From NCBI RefSeq assembly GCF_006965485.1, contig NZ_CP041360.1, positions 1,674,001 through 1,738,000 of the forward strand: a stretch of DNA of 64,000 nucleotides, written 5' to 3'. Position 1 is the first letter of the stretch, and every line of letters begins with the position of its first letter. This DNA is from Spirosoma sp. KCTC 42546 (lineage in GTDB: Bacteria > Bacteroidota > Bacteroidia > Cytophagales > Spirosomataceae). Below are positions 17,361-26,347 of the stretch, in pieces. Under the pieces are notes generated by a model, which saw only the letters and a list, made by a program, of their open reading frames with translations, did no database searches and was not told the origin of the DNA. The position numbers and the translations under genes are program-made.

Positions 17361-20300
17361 TTATTTCTCCATCGGATGCTCTTTCAATAACTGATCCGGC
17401 GAGTAAAAGTCTTTTTTGCGTTCCGTCGCGGCTCTGACTTGCTTCACCTTTTCTGGCGTGATGGCAGGAGCATTATTACCAAACGAATTCCGGACATAGG
17501 TCAACACGGCAGCTACCTCATTGTCTTTCAGCAACCCACCAAAGGGGGTCATCGGAACCTGACCGGGGTAATTCTTTCCAACTACTTCGATGGGGCCCAT
17601 TACACCTTTTAAGACTATTTTTATCAGCCGCTCCTCATTGCCAGACACCCAATTCGTCCCCGTAAGCGGGGGGAATCCAGAGGCTGCAAGGCCTTTTCCA
17701 TCAGGTTGATGGCAGGTCGTGCAGTAGCCTTCTTTGGCATAAATTTGCTTGCCCAAATTGTACAAAGCCAGTTCCGATCCTTTCAGGGTTGACTTCTCAA
17801 CAATCTCTTTTTCCTTCTTTACATTTTCGCCTTTCAGGTGGGCAACGGCAGCGTCGTAGGCATGAATCATCCAGTCGTCCAATGGCTTTTTCGCGGCTTC
17901 GGCCAGGATGGGAAGTCCCTTTTCTTTTCCGATCCAGGAAGCTGCCACAATCGCATCTAACCGAACCCGGCTGTTCTCATCTTTAACGGCCTGCATCAGC
18001 AGATTGGCCTGATCCTTCACCTGATGGCCCGTATACCGAACCACCTGAACGGCAGCGGCTCTGGCGTGATAATCTTTCGCCTTTAACACTTGCCGAAGCA
18101 GATTCTGATCCACTTTGTCCATGCCCCAACTCACCCAAAGGCCTTCCAGTAGATGGTGTTCGTAACGGGGATCTTTTTTGTCCAACCCAGCGACCCAGGT
18201 TTTCAACTTGGCCAGAACTTCCGAAACATCCCGGCCTCTAAGTTCACGACGGGTACGGTAGCGGGTACGGTATTCAGGAAGCTTGAGATTGTCCAATAGT
18301 TGCTCAACGCTAGCACCGTCTATTTTGGCCGGTGTCACCAACGGGCGTGATGAATACGTGATCCGGTACACCCGACCATGTGAGTGATCGCGCAGAGGGT
18401 CGCGGGCGTTGTGCTGCATGTGACCGATCAGGATGTTGTGCCAGTCGATCAGGTACAGCGAACCATCGGGTGCAAACTCCATATCAACGGGCCGGAAGTT
18501 CCGGTCTTCGCTCACAACCAGATCGGCGCGGTGATGACTTTTATAACCCGTGCCATCGTCCGTTAAGGTGTGCTCTTTCATACCCAGAAACCCAATGGTA
18601 TTGTTGATTAGAAAATCACCCTGAATATCGTCCGGGAAATGGCGGCTGGATACAAATTCCAGACCCGAAGTAGGACGAACCCGATGAGCCTCTTCCACCA
18701 ACTGAACCGATTTATGGGTGGCTTCTCCATAACGGGGCAACACAGAACCCGGCATCATCCAGCGAACATCCGGGCTTGAGGTTTCGGCAAAAAATGGCTG
18801 GCCCCAATCATCGAAAGCAATTCCCCAGGGGTTCGGAATGGAGAGTTGCGCCGTACGTTCCAGCTTATGCAGTTGTGGCGCATAACGGTAAAATCCGCCG
18901 TTGGTCGCGCGAACGGGGCCGTAAGAGGTTTCGACGTTGGTATGTAAGAACACCCCTTCGCCCGAGTAAATAGCGCCGGATGGATCGACGCAAAACGCGT
19001 GACTATTGTGGTGCGTATCGTGGTCGTCGTAACCACTCATCAGAATCACACTTTTGTCGGCTTTGTCGTCGCCATCTGTATCCGTGAAGAGCTTCAAATT
19101 AGGCCCTTGTGAGATATAAACGCCTTCTTTTGCGATTTCGAAACCGAGGGGAAGGTGCAGGTGATCGGCAAAGATGGTCTGTTTATCGGCCTTCCCATCT
19201 CCGTTCGTGTCTTCCAGAATCAGGATTTTATCATTGGGTTTGGGATCACCAGGTTTGTAGTGTGGATAGCTGGGCATAGCTGCCACCCACAGTCGTCCTT
19301 TGTTATCGAAGGACATCTGCATGGGTTTGGCCAAATCAGGGAACTCGGCTTCGGAGGCAAATAGCTCGATTTTATAGCCCGGTGGCACTTTGAGTTTGCT
19401 CAGTGCTTCCTGCCCGGACAGATACGTCAGGCTACCGTTTTTCTCCGGGTTGAAATTGGTTTTTACTTCGGGCAGTTTTCTCGTTCGTTCATCGGCAGCG
19501 GCAATGTCCATTGTTTCGCCTTTCGAAGCGGCCAGCCACACCGCTGTGTCCCGAATGGCGGTCATCTGTCGGATTTTCTCGATTTCGGCGGGGTAGTTGT
19601 CCGGTCCGAACGGGTTGTACCGACGACCATAGACGTGAACGCCATTGGGAATTTTATAGTCGTTATGGAACATCCAGTCCTTCTCCATAACGGCCTCATA
19701 AATCTGTTTCCGCCTGGCTTCGGCTTTGGGAGATGCTTTGCCGAAAATCTGATCGGTTAGTAGAATGCCAAGCTTTTTGTAACCTTCGTCCGTAAGCTGA
19801 GAGCCATCAATCGTTAGTGGCTCGGCGCTGTCGGTATACCATTGCTGAGAAGGCGTGTAAGCGTCGACGAAGAGAACATTGTTTTGATCGGCCACTTCCT
19901 TCATCGCTTTCGCGTACAGGGAAATGTTCTCGTTTTCGACTTTGCCGTTCGGCAGATCAAGGGTTGCGGATAAATCCTCGAACGCGATGGGCGATACAAT
20001 GGCCAGTTGTGGGGCCGTCGTGCCGTTGTACTTCTGACTCAGGGTATGTTTGATAAACGCATCCAACTCCGCTTTGTAATTGGCTAGTCCTGCTTTGCCC
20101 TGGAAGGATTCGTTGTAGCCAAAAAACGCAATGATCACATCGGTCTTGAGACGCGTCAGCCATTCATCGGGTGATTCAAACTGTCCCTGACTATCCGACG
20201 GATTCGCGTATTCGGTCTGAAACCGTTCGGCTCCAGGAAATGCCCAGGGCGAGAACCGGCTTGAACGGGGCCTGAAGCCAGGCGTATCACCCGGATCGCA

Positions 20301-20537
20301 CATATTGCGAATGAAAAGCTGGTCATCTGGGTAGCGAACCTGCATTTCGGTTTCAAAATGATCATAGTTCATCATCCTCGACCCCAGATTGTTACCTATT
20401 AAACTAATATGCGCCCCCTTTTTCAGCGTGAGCGGGTTAGCAAAATAGAATTTAAAGGCGCTAAACACGATGATTCCGACTCCAACAGCAAGGAGTAATC
20501 CATAGAGGTTAGTCTTCCTGGAAACAAACGATTTCAT
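17361..20537 (-). CDS. Exported SGNH hydrolase / beta-propeller dehydrogenase / cytochrome c fusion
   Basis: A 1058-residue multidomain protein. An N-terminal membrane segment (residues ~13-31) precedes an SGNH-like hydrolase domain (~38-265) with ISLIGNNLGSRM as the first block and FFGYNESFQG as the GxND-like block. Next is a PVC-type soluble glucose dehydrogenase propeller (~375-750; PPGYKIELFASE, MSFDNKGRLWVAAMPSY), then HEAT-like repeats (~760-905). It ends in a cytochrome c domain with CTTCH at 939-943 and the distal-Met region GQVPMTPFGG. It is probably anchored to the membrane, facing the periplasm. The ThuA gene lies three bases upstream and is surely co-transcribed. Confidence 0.88.
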   Translation of the reverse strand: MKSFVSRKTNLYGLLLAVGVGIIVFSAFKFYFANPLTLKKGAHISLIGNNLGSRMMNYDHFETEMQVRYPDDQLFIRNMCDPGDTPGFRPRSSRFSPWAFPGAERFQTEYANPSDSQGQFESPDEWLTRLKTDVIIAFFGYNESFQGKAGLANYKAELDAFIKHTLSQKYNGTTAPQLAIVSPIAFEDLSATLDLPNGKVENENISLYAKAMKEVADQNNVLFVDAYTPSQQWYTDSAEPLTIDGSQLTDEGYKKLGILLTDQIFGKASPKAEARRKQIYEAVMEKDWMFHNDYKIPNGVHVYGRRYNPFGPDNYPAEIEKIRQMTAIRDTAVWLAASKGETMDIAAADERTRKLPEVKTNFNPEKNGSLTYLSGQEALSKLKVPPGYKIELFASEAEFPDLAKPMQMSFDNKGRLWVAAMPSYPHYKPGDPKPNDKILILEDTNGDGKADKQTIFADHLHLPLGFEIAKEGVYISQGPNLKLFTDTDGDDKADKSVILMSGYDDHDTHHNSHAFCVDPSGAIYSGEGVFLHTNVETSYGPVRATNGGFYRYAPQLHKLERTAQLSIPNPWGIAFDDWGQPFFAETSSPDVRWMMPGSVLPRYGEATHKSVQLVEEAHRVRPTSGLEFVSSRHFPDDIQGDFLINNTIGFLGMKEHTLTDDGTGYKSHHRADLVVSEDRNFRPVDMEFAPDGSLYLIDWHNILIGHMQHNARDPLRDHSHGRVYRITYSSRPLVTPAKIDGASVEQLLDNLKLPEYRTRYRTRRELRGRDVSEVLAKLKTWVAGLDKKDPRYEHHLLEGLWVSWGMDKVDQNLLRQVLKAKDYHARAAAVQVVRYTGHQVKDQANLLMQAVKDENSRVRLDAIVAASWIGKEKGLPILAEAAKKPLDDWMIHAYDAAVAHLKGENVKKEKEIVEKSTLKGSELALYNLGKQIYAKEGYCTTCHQPDGKGLAASGFPPLTGTNWVSGNEERLIKIVLKGVMGPIEVVGKNYPGQVPMTPFGGLLKDNEVAAVLTYVRNSFGNNAPAITPEKVKQVRAATERKKDFYSPDQLLKEHPMEK

Positions 20538-20540
20538 AAA

Positions 20541-21434
20541 TCAGGGTTTTTGGGGGTGGCCATAAGGCACATTGATATCAATTTTTCCTTTCCATCGGTC
20601 GGCGCCCCGATTTTTGGGTATTGGCAAGCCCAGCTCCCAGTGAATCGCATTGATGACTAAGTGCTGAAAGGACTCTACCTGAAAATCTTCGGGATGGCCC
20701 AGCGTGGTCATAAAGGCTTTGCCACCCCATTCGTTTTTCCAGGTCCAGGCAACGGGGTTTTCGATAGCCGCTTTATCGGGATTGACGGATTTACCCATAA
20801 GCAGCCAGGTTGACCCTTTGGCCGGGTAATCGGGCTGAACACGGTAGAGCCAGGACGAGGCATGGAAACTCGGTTCCACACCAGTCAGGATCGGGTTTTT
20901 AGCGGCCTCGGGAATGATACTCACATCGGTCGTGCTCTTGTGGCCGTAGTGCGTATGCTGTGCTTTGCCACCCCATCCCGGAGGAGCGCCAAAGGCAAAC
21001 TCGCCAAACGAATTCCATCGTATACGTGGATCGCCTTCTGGATAGTTAAAGGCATGAGTCGTTGTTCGAAAACCCATTACCGGCTTGCCTGACTTCAGAT
21101 AGGCGTCAATGTAATTCAGTTGTTCCTGAGGGAGTTGCCGCCAGCGGAGATAGAAAACGGCCAGGTCGGCTTCTTTCAGGGCTTCAAGGCCGGGAATATC
21201 TTTTTCACCGTTATAATCGGGGTATGCCTTCAGGACTTTGGTCCGCATGCCGTAGTTTTTCTCCAGCTCAGCGGCTATGAGCGGCAACGTCAGTTCTCCG
21301 CTGTATTCATGATCGCCGGTGATGAACACCACCAGCGGTTTCTTAGGGGCTTTTGCCGTTGCCAGGCCTGAAAAGGCACTCAGACTGACTAATCCGGCGA
21401 CTGTCTGCAGAAAAGTTCTACGTTTCGTATTCAC
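20541..21434 (-). CDS. ThuA domain protein with Tat-type signal
   Basis: A 297-residue protein. The N-terminus has a twin-arginine-like signal, TKRRTFLQTVAGLVSLSA, so it is probably exported folded. The rest is a ThuA (trehalose utilisation) domain of the glutamine amidotransferase-like fold, with VVFITGDHEYSG, LAVFYLRWRQLPQEQLNYID and PVMGFRTTTHAF. ThuA-like proteins work with Gfo/Idh/MocA dehydrogenases in keto-glycoside metabolism, though their exact reaction is unsettled. It is the first gene of the pair with the 1058-residue dehydrogenase. Confidence 0.9.
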   Translation of the reverse strand: MNTKRRTFLQTVAGLVSLSAFSGLATAKAPKKPLVVFITGDHEYSGELTLPLIAAELEKNYGMRTKVLKAYPDYNGEKDIPGLEALKEADLAVFYLRWRQLPQEQLNYIDAYLKSGKPVMGFRTTTHAFNYPEGDPRIRWNSFGEFAFGAPPGWGGKAQHTHYGHKSTTDVSIIPEAAKNPILTGVEPSFHASSWLYRVQPDYPAKGSTWLLMGKSVNPDKAAIENPVAWTWKNEWGGKAFMTTLGHPEDFQVESFQHLVINAIHWELGLPIPKNRGADRWKGKIDINVPYGHPQKP

Positions 21435-21615
21435 TAGTGTTTTTTACGATTAAAAGCGAGTTTTTGGGTTTGCCTACTACTGTCAGGGTATAGATTATTG
21501 GTATTGGCTGTGAGATTCCATACTCCGAATCACTCAGGAAGCTGCTCAGTAGAGGGAAATGGAGATGCATACTGACTGATATTCTTGTATCAGTCAGTTT
21601 TTTCCTAATAACCTG

Positions 21616-22371
21616 CTACACTTTCTCAGCTATCAGATATAGTTGCTGATCGCCCAGTTGGTAATCCAGCATTTCGGTTGAACTATAGACGGCAATTGTT
21701 CGCAATCCGTGTTTGGCCAGCATTCGTTTTATTTCGGACAGCGTATACACGTAGTGCTTAAAGAAATGGGTTTCTGACCGATCTGCTTTCGTATAAGTAA
21801 GCTCGGTAGCCATATAACTCTCCCCAATAACATACGAGTTGCTAATGTCCATTATCAGATCACCAAGTACGTAGTGGCCTGTTTTAGGGAAATGGGTGAG
21901 AATGCTCTCGGCCACTAAACCTGAATTAATGACGAAACGAGCCCCTGGCTTTAAAGCACTGGCCACTTTCTCTACGAACCGATTCATGCCCTCATAATCG
22001 ACGTAGCCAAAACTGTTGCCCAGGCAATAGGCCCCATCGAAGGAGTGTCCGATGTAGGTTGTCAGAATATCACCCTAAATGATATTGACAGAGACCTGTT
22101 CTATAACTGCCCGCTTTTGAAGTGTCTGAAGAAATTCCGTGAAAATATCAACTCCCGTTACCTGAACTCCTCGTTTTGCCAGTTCGATGGCGTGTCGGCC
22201 GTAGCCACAGGGGATATCTAAAAGGGTATTTCCGGGCTTGATTTCCATTGTTTCGATTAGGAAATCAACTTCATTCGTTGTCCATTCGGTAGAAACGGCT
22301 CGTTCCCACATTTCGCAGTTAAGGCCCGAGAAAAAATTGGTATACCATTCGTTTTTAATGGTTGTGTTCAT
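21616..22371 (-). pseudogene. SAM-dependent methyltransferase interrupted by one in-frame TAG
   Basis: The frame from ATG at 22371 encodes a class I methyltransferase: SAM-binding motif LLDIPCGYGRHAIELAKRG and VTGVDIF, then VNII and a TAG at 22075-22077. The same frame then continues without any shift for 29 codons (GDILTTYIGHSFDGAYCLGN...) into the downstream part, with ALKPGARFVINSG and a C-terminal domain to 21616. The total is about 251 codons, a normal length. One substitution (CAG or TGG to TAG) would explain it. A restart at the ATG at 21987 would lack the SAM site. It is probably inactive unless the stop is read through. Confidence 0.85.
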
Positions 22372-22775
22372 TGTCTGGAGACTATTTTTGATAGGATTGA
22401 TCAATGCGATTTCACGCATTGTCAGGTAATTGCATACGAGTTTTGTCCATATCAATCAGATACGGCGAAGTAGGGATGCAGAAAAGCATCGGCCACCCAT
22501 AGAGGTAGATTTGAGAAGGAAGAAAATAAACCCGCACGGCGACGATAGACCGTCTGTGTGGGGTTTTACGCGAAGGAGATTACAGGCAAATCTGTTTTAG
22601 TCTGTGAATATACATTGCTTGCTTATGAAGAGCAAGTTGGTTTAGGAAACGGTAGGCAGAGAGAGAATTAAGAAAGAAGTGATTCAAAACCATTTCTGTA
22701 TCTTAGCGCAATGGCATTTTCTGCACTGGCTTGGTCAGAAAGATTCATAAAAGCCCACATCGTAACGTATAATTA
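22372..22775. other. 404-base gap between divergent genes
   Basis: No gene is seen. It must carry the promoters of the broken methyltransferase and the HipA-like gene. A hairpin at about 22528-22566 has AAACCCGCAC facing GTGTGGGGTTTT. It resembles a terminator but follows no gene on the plus strand. Confidence 0.4.
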
Positions 22776-23621
22776 ATGCTTAACCCTATTCCTACCGTCA
22801 GGGCAGAGACTATTGTAAAGGAAATCTCCACAGAGGGTAGTAGCCCATTACTGATATTAGCCGACAACGGAGAACAATACATCGCTAAAACTACTCCGTC
22901 TCAAGTTCCATTGGTAGAGCTAATTAACGAGGTCTTGTGTGCGTATTGGGCACGTTGCTGGGAGCTGGCAATTCCGTCTTTCGCTCTGGTTCACATTAGC
23001 CAATCGTTAGCCGATCATTATCGCACTGAAAAGGGCTTGCTCTCAGCACGATATGACAACTGTGCTTTCAGTGAGCAACTTTTCTTTGGTTCAAGGGCGG
23101 TTCCTTGTCAGGTTGAACTAGATGATTATTTTTCAGGCCCGTATCACCAATCGCAAATGCACTATTTCAGCAATCCGCTGGATCTGCTTAAAATTGGCGT
23201 CTTCGATCAATGGATTGGGAACTTCGATCGTAAACCAGACAACCCGAATGTTTTGCTTACTCAACGTAGCGACGGGTTGTTAGATTTTAGTCCGATAGAT
23301 CATACAGCCGCTTTTGGCTATGCTATAAATCACCGGCAAGTGCGGGATGAATTACTTTACAGAGAACCGAAAAAATGGTTGCTTTCCCATGATTTCGTGC
23401 GGGCAATTGCTAAATTTACACCCCCTGAAACTATCAGCGACCTACAACCCAACATATCGACCGGCATGGAAGTTGCGTTAGATAATATGGATTTCGTTTT
23501 TGAGCAGATTCCGAAGTCGTGGGGTTTTAGCGAAAAAGCACGTAACCATTTAAAAAGCTTTCTGGGCAACCAAGAGCGAAATGAGCGTATTGCATCAACC
23601 TATTTATCTTATCTGAAGTAA
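22776..23621 (+). CDS. HipA-like kinase-fold protein (HipA_2 type)
   Basis: A 281-residue single-domain protein resembling the stand-alone HipA-like kinase family. The catalytic loop DQWIGNFDRKPDNPNVLL starts at Asp144, with Asn157 as metal ligand, and the DFG-like segment IDHTAAFG has Asp175. NEVLCAYWA near residue 48 may supply the helix C glutamate. HipA kinases phosphorylate a host protein or tRNA synthetase and act as toxins when paired with HipB; here there is no HipB. The partner is instead the DUF3037 gene one base downstream, a recurring pair whose function is not known. Confidence 0.8.
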   Translation: MLNPIPTVRAETIVKEISTEGSSPLLILADNGEQYIAKTTPSQVPLVELINEVLCAYWARCWELAIPSFALVHISQSLADHYRTEKGLLSARYDNCAFSEQLFFGSRAVPCQVELDDYFSGPYHQSQMHYFSNPLDLLKIGVFDQWIGNFDRKPDNPNVLLTQRSDGLLDFSPIDHTAAFGYAINHRQVRDELLYREPKKWLLSHDFVRAIAKFTPPETISDLQPNISTGMEVALDNMDFVFEQIPKSWGFSEKARNHLKSFLGNQERNERIASTYLSYLK

Positions 23622-23622
23622 T

Positions 23623-24537
23623 ATGGCAAGCTACTATAGCATATTACGTTTTGTCAACAACCCGTTGAGCGATGAGAGTATCGCTCTTGGCCTGGTTGTG
23701 CTCACCTCAGATCAGATCGCCGAAACTACCGCCCGGCGGCCCGGATCGGAAATGAGAGCAATGGTACGTATTTCGGAGGCTAAAGTTGATTTTGCTAAAA
23801 AATTGAACCCCGGCTGTGTAAAATTGCTCCATTTTTCGCTCAGCCAAATCTACCGCTTCTTTGAACAGGATTTGGCCGATCAGTCTGGTCAAATTATGCA
23901 ATTTCCAATTCGTATAGAACAGAAGTTTCTGGACAGACTGGCAAATTACAACAATGGTATGCTTCAGTTTACGAAGCCTGCCTATATCGAATCAACTAAC
24001 ATTATTGAGCTTTTCGATCGATATTTTGCCAAGTTTATAGAATTCAACATAAACCCCGCTCAAAAGGAAAAAGAATCACCTTCATCCCGTCTACGGATGC
24101 GAATTGAAACTGATTTTTATAAACCGTTGCGTGGTAAAATTGATGTCGATTATACGCTGCACAAGAAACAATTGCCGTCGCTGTATTTCAATTACCATCT
24201 CGAAGGTATTGGCGTCAATGGGTCAATGTATGCGCTCAAGGCTCTTGATCTGAATGCCAATCACCAAATAGATACACTTCAACGAGAAGTTAGTGAGTAT
24301 GAAAGTTTGATCAAACGCCTTGATGAGTTTGCTGCTCAAAAGCGTATTACCGGTAAACCTCACTATTACTTAGCCGTTGACCCCTATGAGGGTAAAAACA
24401 AGGAAAGACACGAGTTATATGAACTGGTAAATGACAATCCATCACTTCCTTTTAAATGTGTCAACTCCCAAGAACTGCCTGAAATTGTTGCTCAGATAGA
24501 ACAAAAAAAGGTTCATAAGTTTTCGGAGTTACTATAA
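23623..24537 (+). CDS. DUF3037 family protein, partner of HipA-like kinase
   Basis: A 304-residue soluble protein whose N-terminal ~120 residues match DUF3037 (YYSILRFVNNPLSDESIALG and LVVLTS). The C-terminal half is charged and helical with no fold I recognise. Start and the preceding stop are one base apart, so translation is coupled with the kinase-like gene. In other genomes the pair is found in accessory regions, suggesting a toxin-antitoxin or conflict role. That is an inference from gene association only. Confidence 0.8.
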   Translation: MASYYSILRFVNNPLSDESIALGLVVLTSDQIAETTARRPGSEMRAMVRISEAKVDFAKKLNPGCVKLLHFSLSQIYRFFEQDLADQSGQIMQFPIRIEQKFLDRLANYNNGMLQFTKPAYIESTNIIELFDRYFAKFIEFNINPAQKEKESPSSRLRMRIETDFYKPLRGKIDVDYTLHKKQLPSLYFNYHLEGIGVNGSMYALKALDLNANHQIDTLQREVSEYESLIKRLDEFAAQKRITGKPHYYLAVDPYEGKNKERHELYELVNDNPSLPFKCVNSQELPEIVAQIEQKKVHKFSELL

Positions 24538-24564
24538 AGGTAATCAATTACTTATCGCTAAATT

Positions 24565-24590
24565 AAAGCCGCTCATGAGCGGCTTTTTTT
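24565..24590 (+). terminator. Strong intrinsic terminator
   Basis: AAAGCCGCTCATGAGCGGCT forms an 11-base perfect stem and is followed by seven Ts. It lies 27 bases after the DUF3037 stop and ends the kinase-DUF3037 unit. Confidence 0.93.
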
Positions 24591-24704
24591 GTTCGAGCAG
24601 TTTAATCCATCAACGAATTATACAAGACTTGCTTTGACGGTATCAGTCATCAAACGGTTTGCTAAGTAAAAACGCCTTGTCCAGTAAGTCTTGATTTATA
24701 CCAT

Positions 24705-25400
24705 TTACATTTTCCCAAACAACGCCCCCAGCATCCGCTCAAACTCCGCCTGAAACGGCGCTGTTATCGTAATCACTTCTGACGTGACAGGATGCACAAA
24801 CTCAATTTGCTGGGCGTGCAACAGCATGGTGTTCATCTCGAAATGCTCCTTGAATAACTTGTTTTGTTTGTTGCAGCCGTGGGGCCGGTCGCCGATGATG
24901 GGGTGGAGGATGTGGGCCATGTGCTTGCGCAACTGGTGCATTCGTCCGGTAGCAGGGGTTAGCTCCACCAGCGAATAGCGGGAGGTAGGGTGTTTCCCGA
25001 AGGGTAGGGGGATTTCGGTTTGTCGAAGCGTTTTTAGGTGGGTTACTGCCTCCTGAGATACGCCCGTTTCATCATTTCGAAGTGGATAATCGATGGTTTG
25101 TTCATCGGGTGTATAGCCGCGTACGATGGCGATGTATTTTTTGTCTACCAGTGCACCCATAAACTGCTGCTGCATGATGGAATTCATGGATTCGGTTAGC
25201 GCAAAGAGTAACACGCCCCCCGTTTTGCGATCCAGTCGGTGAACGGGATACACGCGCTGGCCCAACTGATCGCGGAGAATCTGTACGGCAAACTCGCTGG
25301 CATCGCTGGCAATCATGGACCGGTGAACCAACAGTCCGTGCGGTTTATTGATCGCGACTAAATCGGCAGACTGGTAGAGAATGGGAAGCGGTTTCGACAC
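24705..25400 (-). CDS. truC: tRNA pseudouridine synthase, TruC/RluA family
   Basis: A 231-residue pseudouridine synthase of the RluA family. The catalytic motif VHRLDRKTGGVLLFAL places the nucleophile Asp at residue 57. INKPHGLLVHR near the start and GRMHQLRKHMAHILHPIIGD near the end are the other family motifs. The short length and lack of an S4 domain match TruC, which modifies U65 in tRNA, rather than RluC or RluD. No operon partner is evident. Confidence 0.88.
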   Translation of the reverse strand: MSKPLPILYQSADLVAINKPHGLLVHRSMIASDASEFAVQILRDQLGQRVYPVHRLDRKTGGVLLFALTESMNSIMQQQFMGALVDKKYIAIVRGYTPDEQTIDYPLRNDETGVSQEAVTHLKTLRQTEIPLPFGKHPTSRYSLVELTPATGRMHQLRKHMAHILHPIIGDRPHGCNKQNKLFKEHFEMNTMLLHAQQIEFVHPVTSEVITITAPFQAEFERMLGALFGKM

Positions 25401-25410
25401 AATGGCTTAA

Positions 25411-25517
25411 TTTTTTTGACAGGATTAACAGGATTTACAAGATGTAGTGCCTAATTACGACTAAATAATCTGAAACGTCGGCCCGGCTGTAAAATCCTGT
25501 TAATCCTGTCAAAAAAA
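25411..25517. repeat. Inverted repeat of GACAGGATTAACAGGATTT type
   Basis: The left arm TTTTTTTGACAGGATTAACA (25411-25438) pairs with TGTTAATCCTGTCAAAAAAA (25498-25517), with one extra base near the loop. It spans the gap between divergent genes and ends two bases before the ATG of the next gene. Confidence 0.85.
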
Positions 25518-25519
25518 CA

Positions 25520-26323
25520 ATGCAGTTTCATCTATTACTCAGAATAGCCATTTTATTGCTATATCTAACTAGTTCAATAGCAAGTATGGCCCAGAAGGCG
25601 ACCGAAATCCGTCGGTTTCAACTAGCCCAGGTACAGCAAGGTGTCGCGGTCGATCAGACACATTTTTATGTTATCAACAACCATTCGCTGACGAAACATA
25701 CGAAGATCGATGGAAAGCAGGTAGCGGCCTGGAGCGACACGACGCGGCTGCTGAAACACATGAACAGTGGGGTTGTGATTGGGCAGAAACTCTACTGCAC
25801 CCACTCGAATTACCCCGATGTACCCATGGCGAGTTCGATCGAAATTTTCGATACACGGACGCTGCGACACATTGGGAGTCATAGTTTTGGGCTGTTTCCG
25901 GGCTCTATGACCTGGGCCGATTTTCATGAGGGTTATTGGTGGGTAGCCTTTGCCAATTACTCAAACAAGTCGATGGCCGAAGGGCGTGATAATCGCTGGA
26001 CCACACTCGTTAAATTCAGTGAGAATTGGCAGCAACTCGAATCCTGGGCGTTTCCGGCGAATGTGCTGCAAGCCTTTGCGCCTTATAGCACATCGGGCGG
26101 GACCTGGGGAACCGATGGACTTATTTATTGCACCGGCCACGATAAACCCGAGCTGTATGCACTGAAACTTCCTGAGCGAGGACATACCCTGCAATATGTG
26201 AAAACCATTCCGACCGTCAGCGAAGGGCAGGCGTTTGCCATTGACCGAAGCATCAAAAACAAACAGGTATTGTATGGAATTACCCGGAACGACAATTACG
26301 TTATTGTCTCGGTGATTGAGTGA
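25520..26323 (+). CDS. Secreted beta-propeller-like protein of unknown role
   Basis: A 267-residue protein with a clear signal peptide ending near SIASMAQ. The mature part has repeated strands with aromatic ends (HFYVINNHSLTKHT, IEIFDTRTLRHIGSHSFG, GYWWVAFANYSN, LIYCTGHDKPELYALKLP), suggesting a small propeller of about five or six blades. No catalytic motif was recognised. Similar proteins are sometimes annotated as cycloisomerases, but nothing here proves that. The AraC-type regulator is 24 bases downstream and may be co-transcribed. Confidence 0.75.
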   Translation: MQFHLLLRIAILLLYLTSSIASMAQKATEIRRFQLAQVQQGVAVDQTHFYVINNHSLTKHTKIDGKQVAAWSDTTRLLKHMNSGVVIGQKLYCTHSNYPDVPMASSIEIFDTRTLRHIGSHSFGLFPGSMTWADFHEGYWWVAFANYSNKSMAEGRDNRWTTLVKFSENWQQLESWAFPANVLQAFAPYSTSGGTWGTDGLIYCTGHDKPELYALKLPERGHTLQYVKTIPTVSEGQAFAIDRSIKNKQVLYGITRNDNYVIVSVIE

Positions 26324-26347
26324 ACTCCGAACGCTTAAAACACGGAA

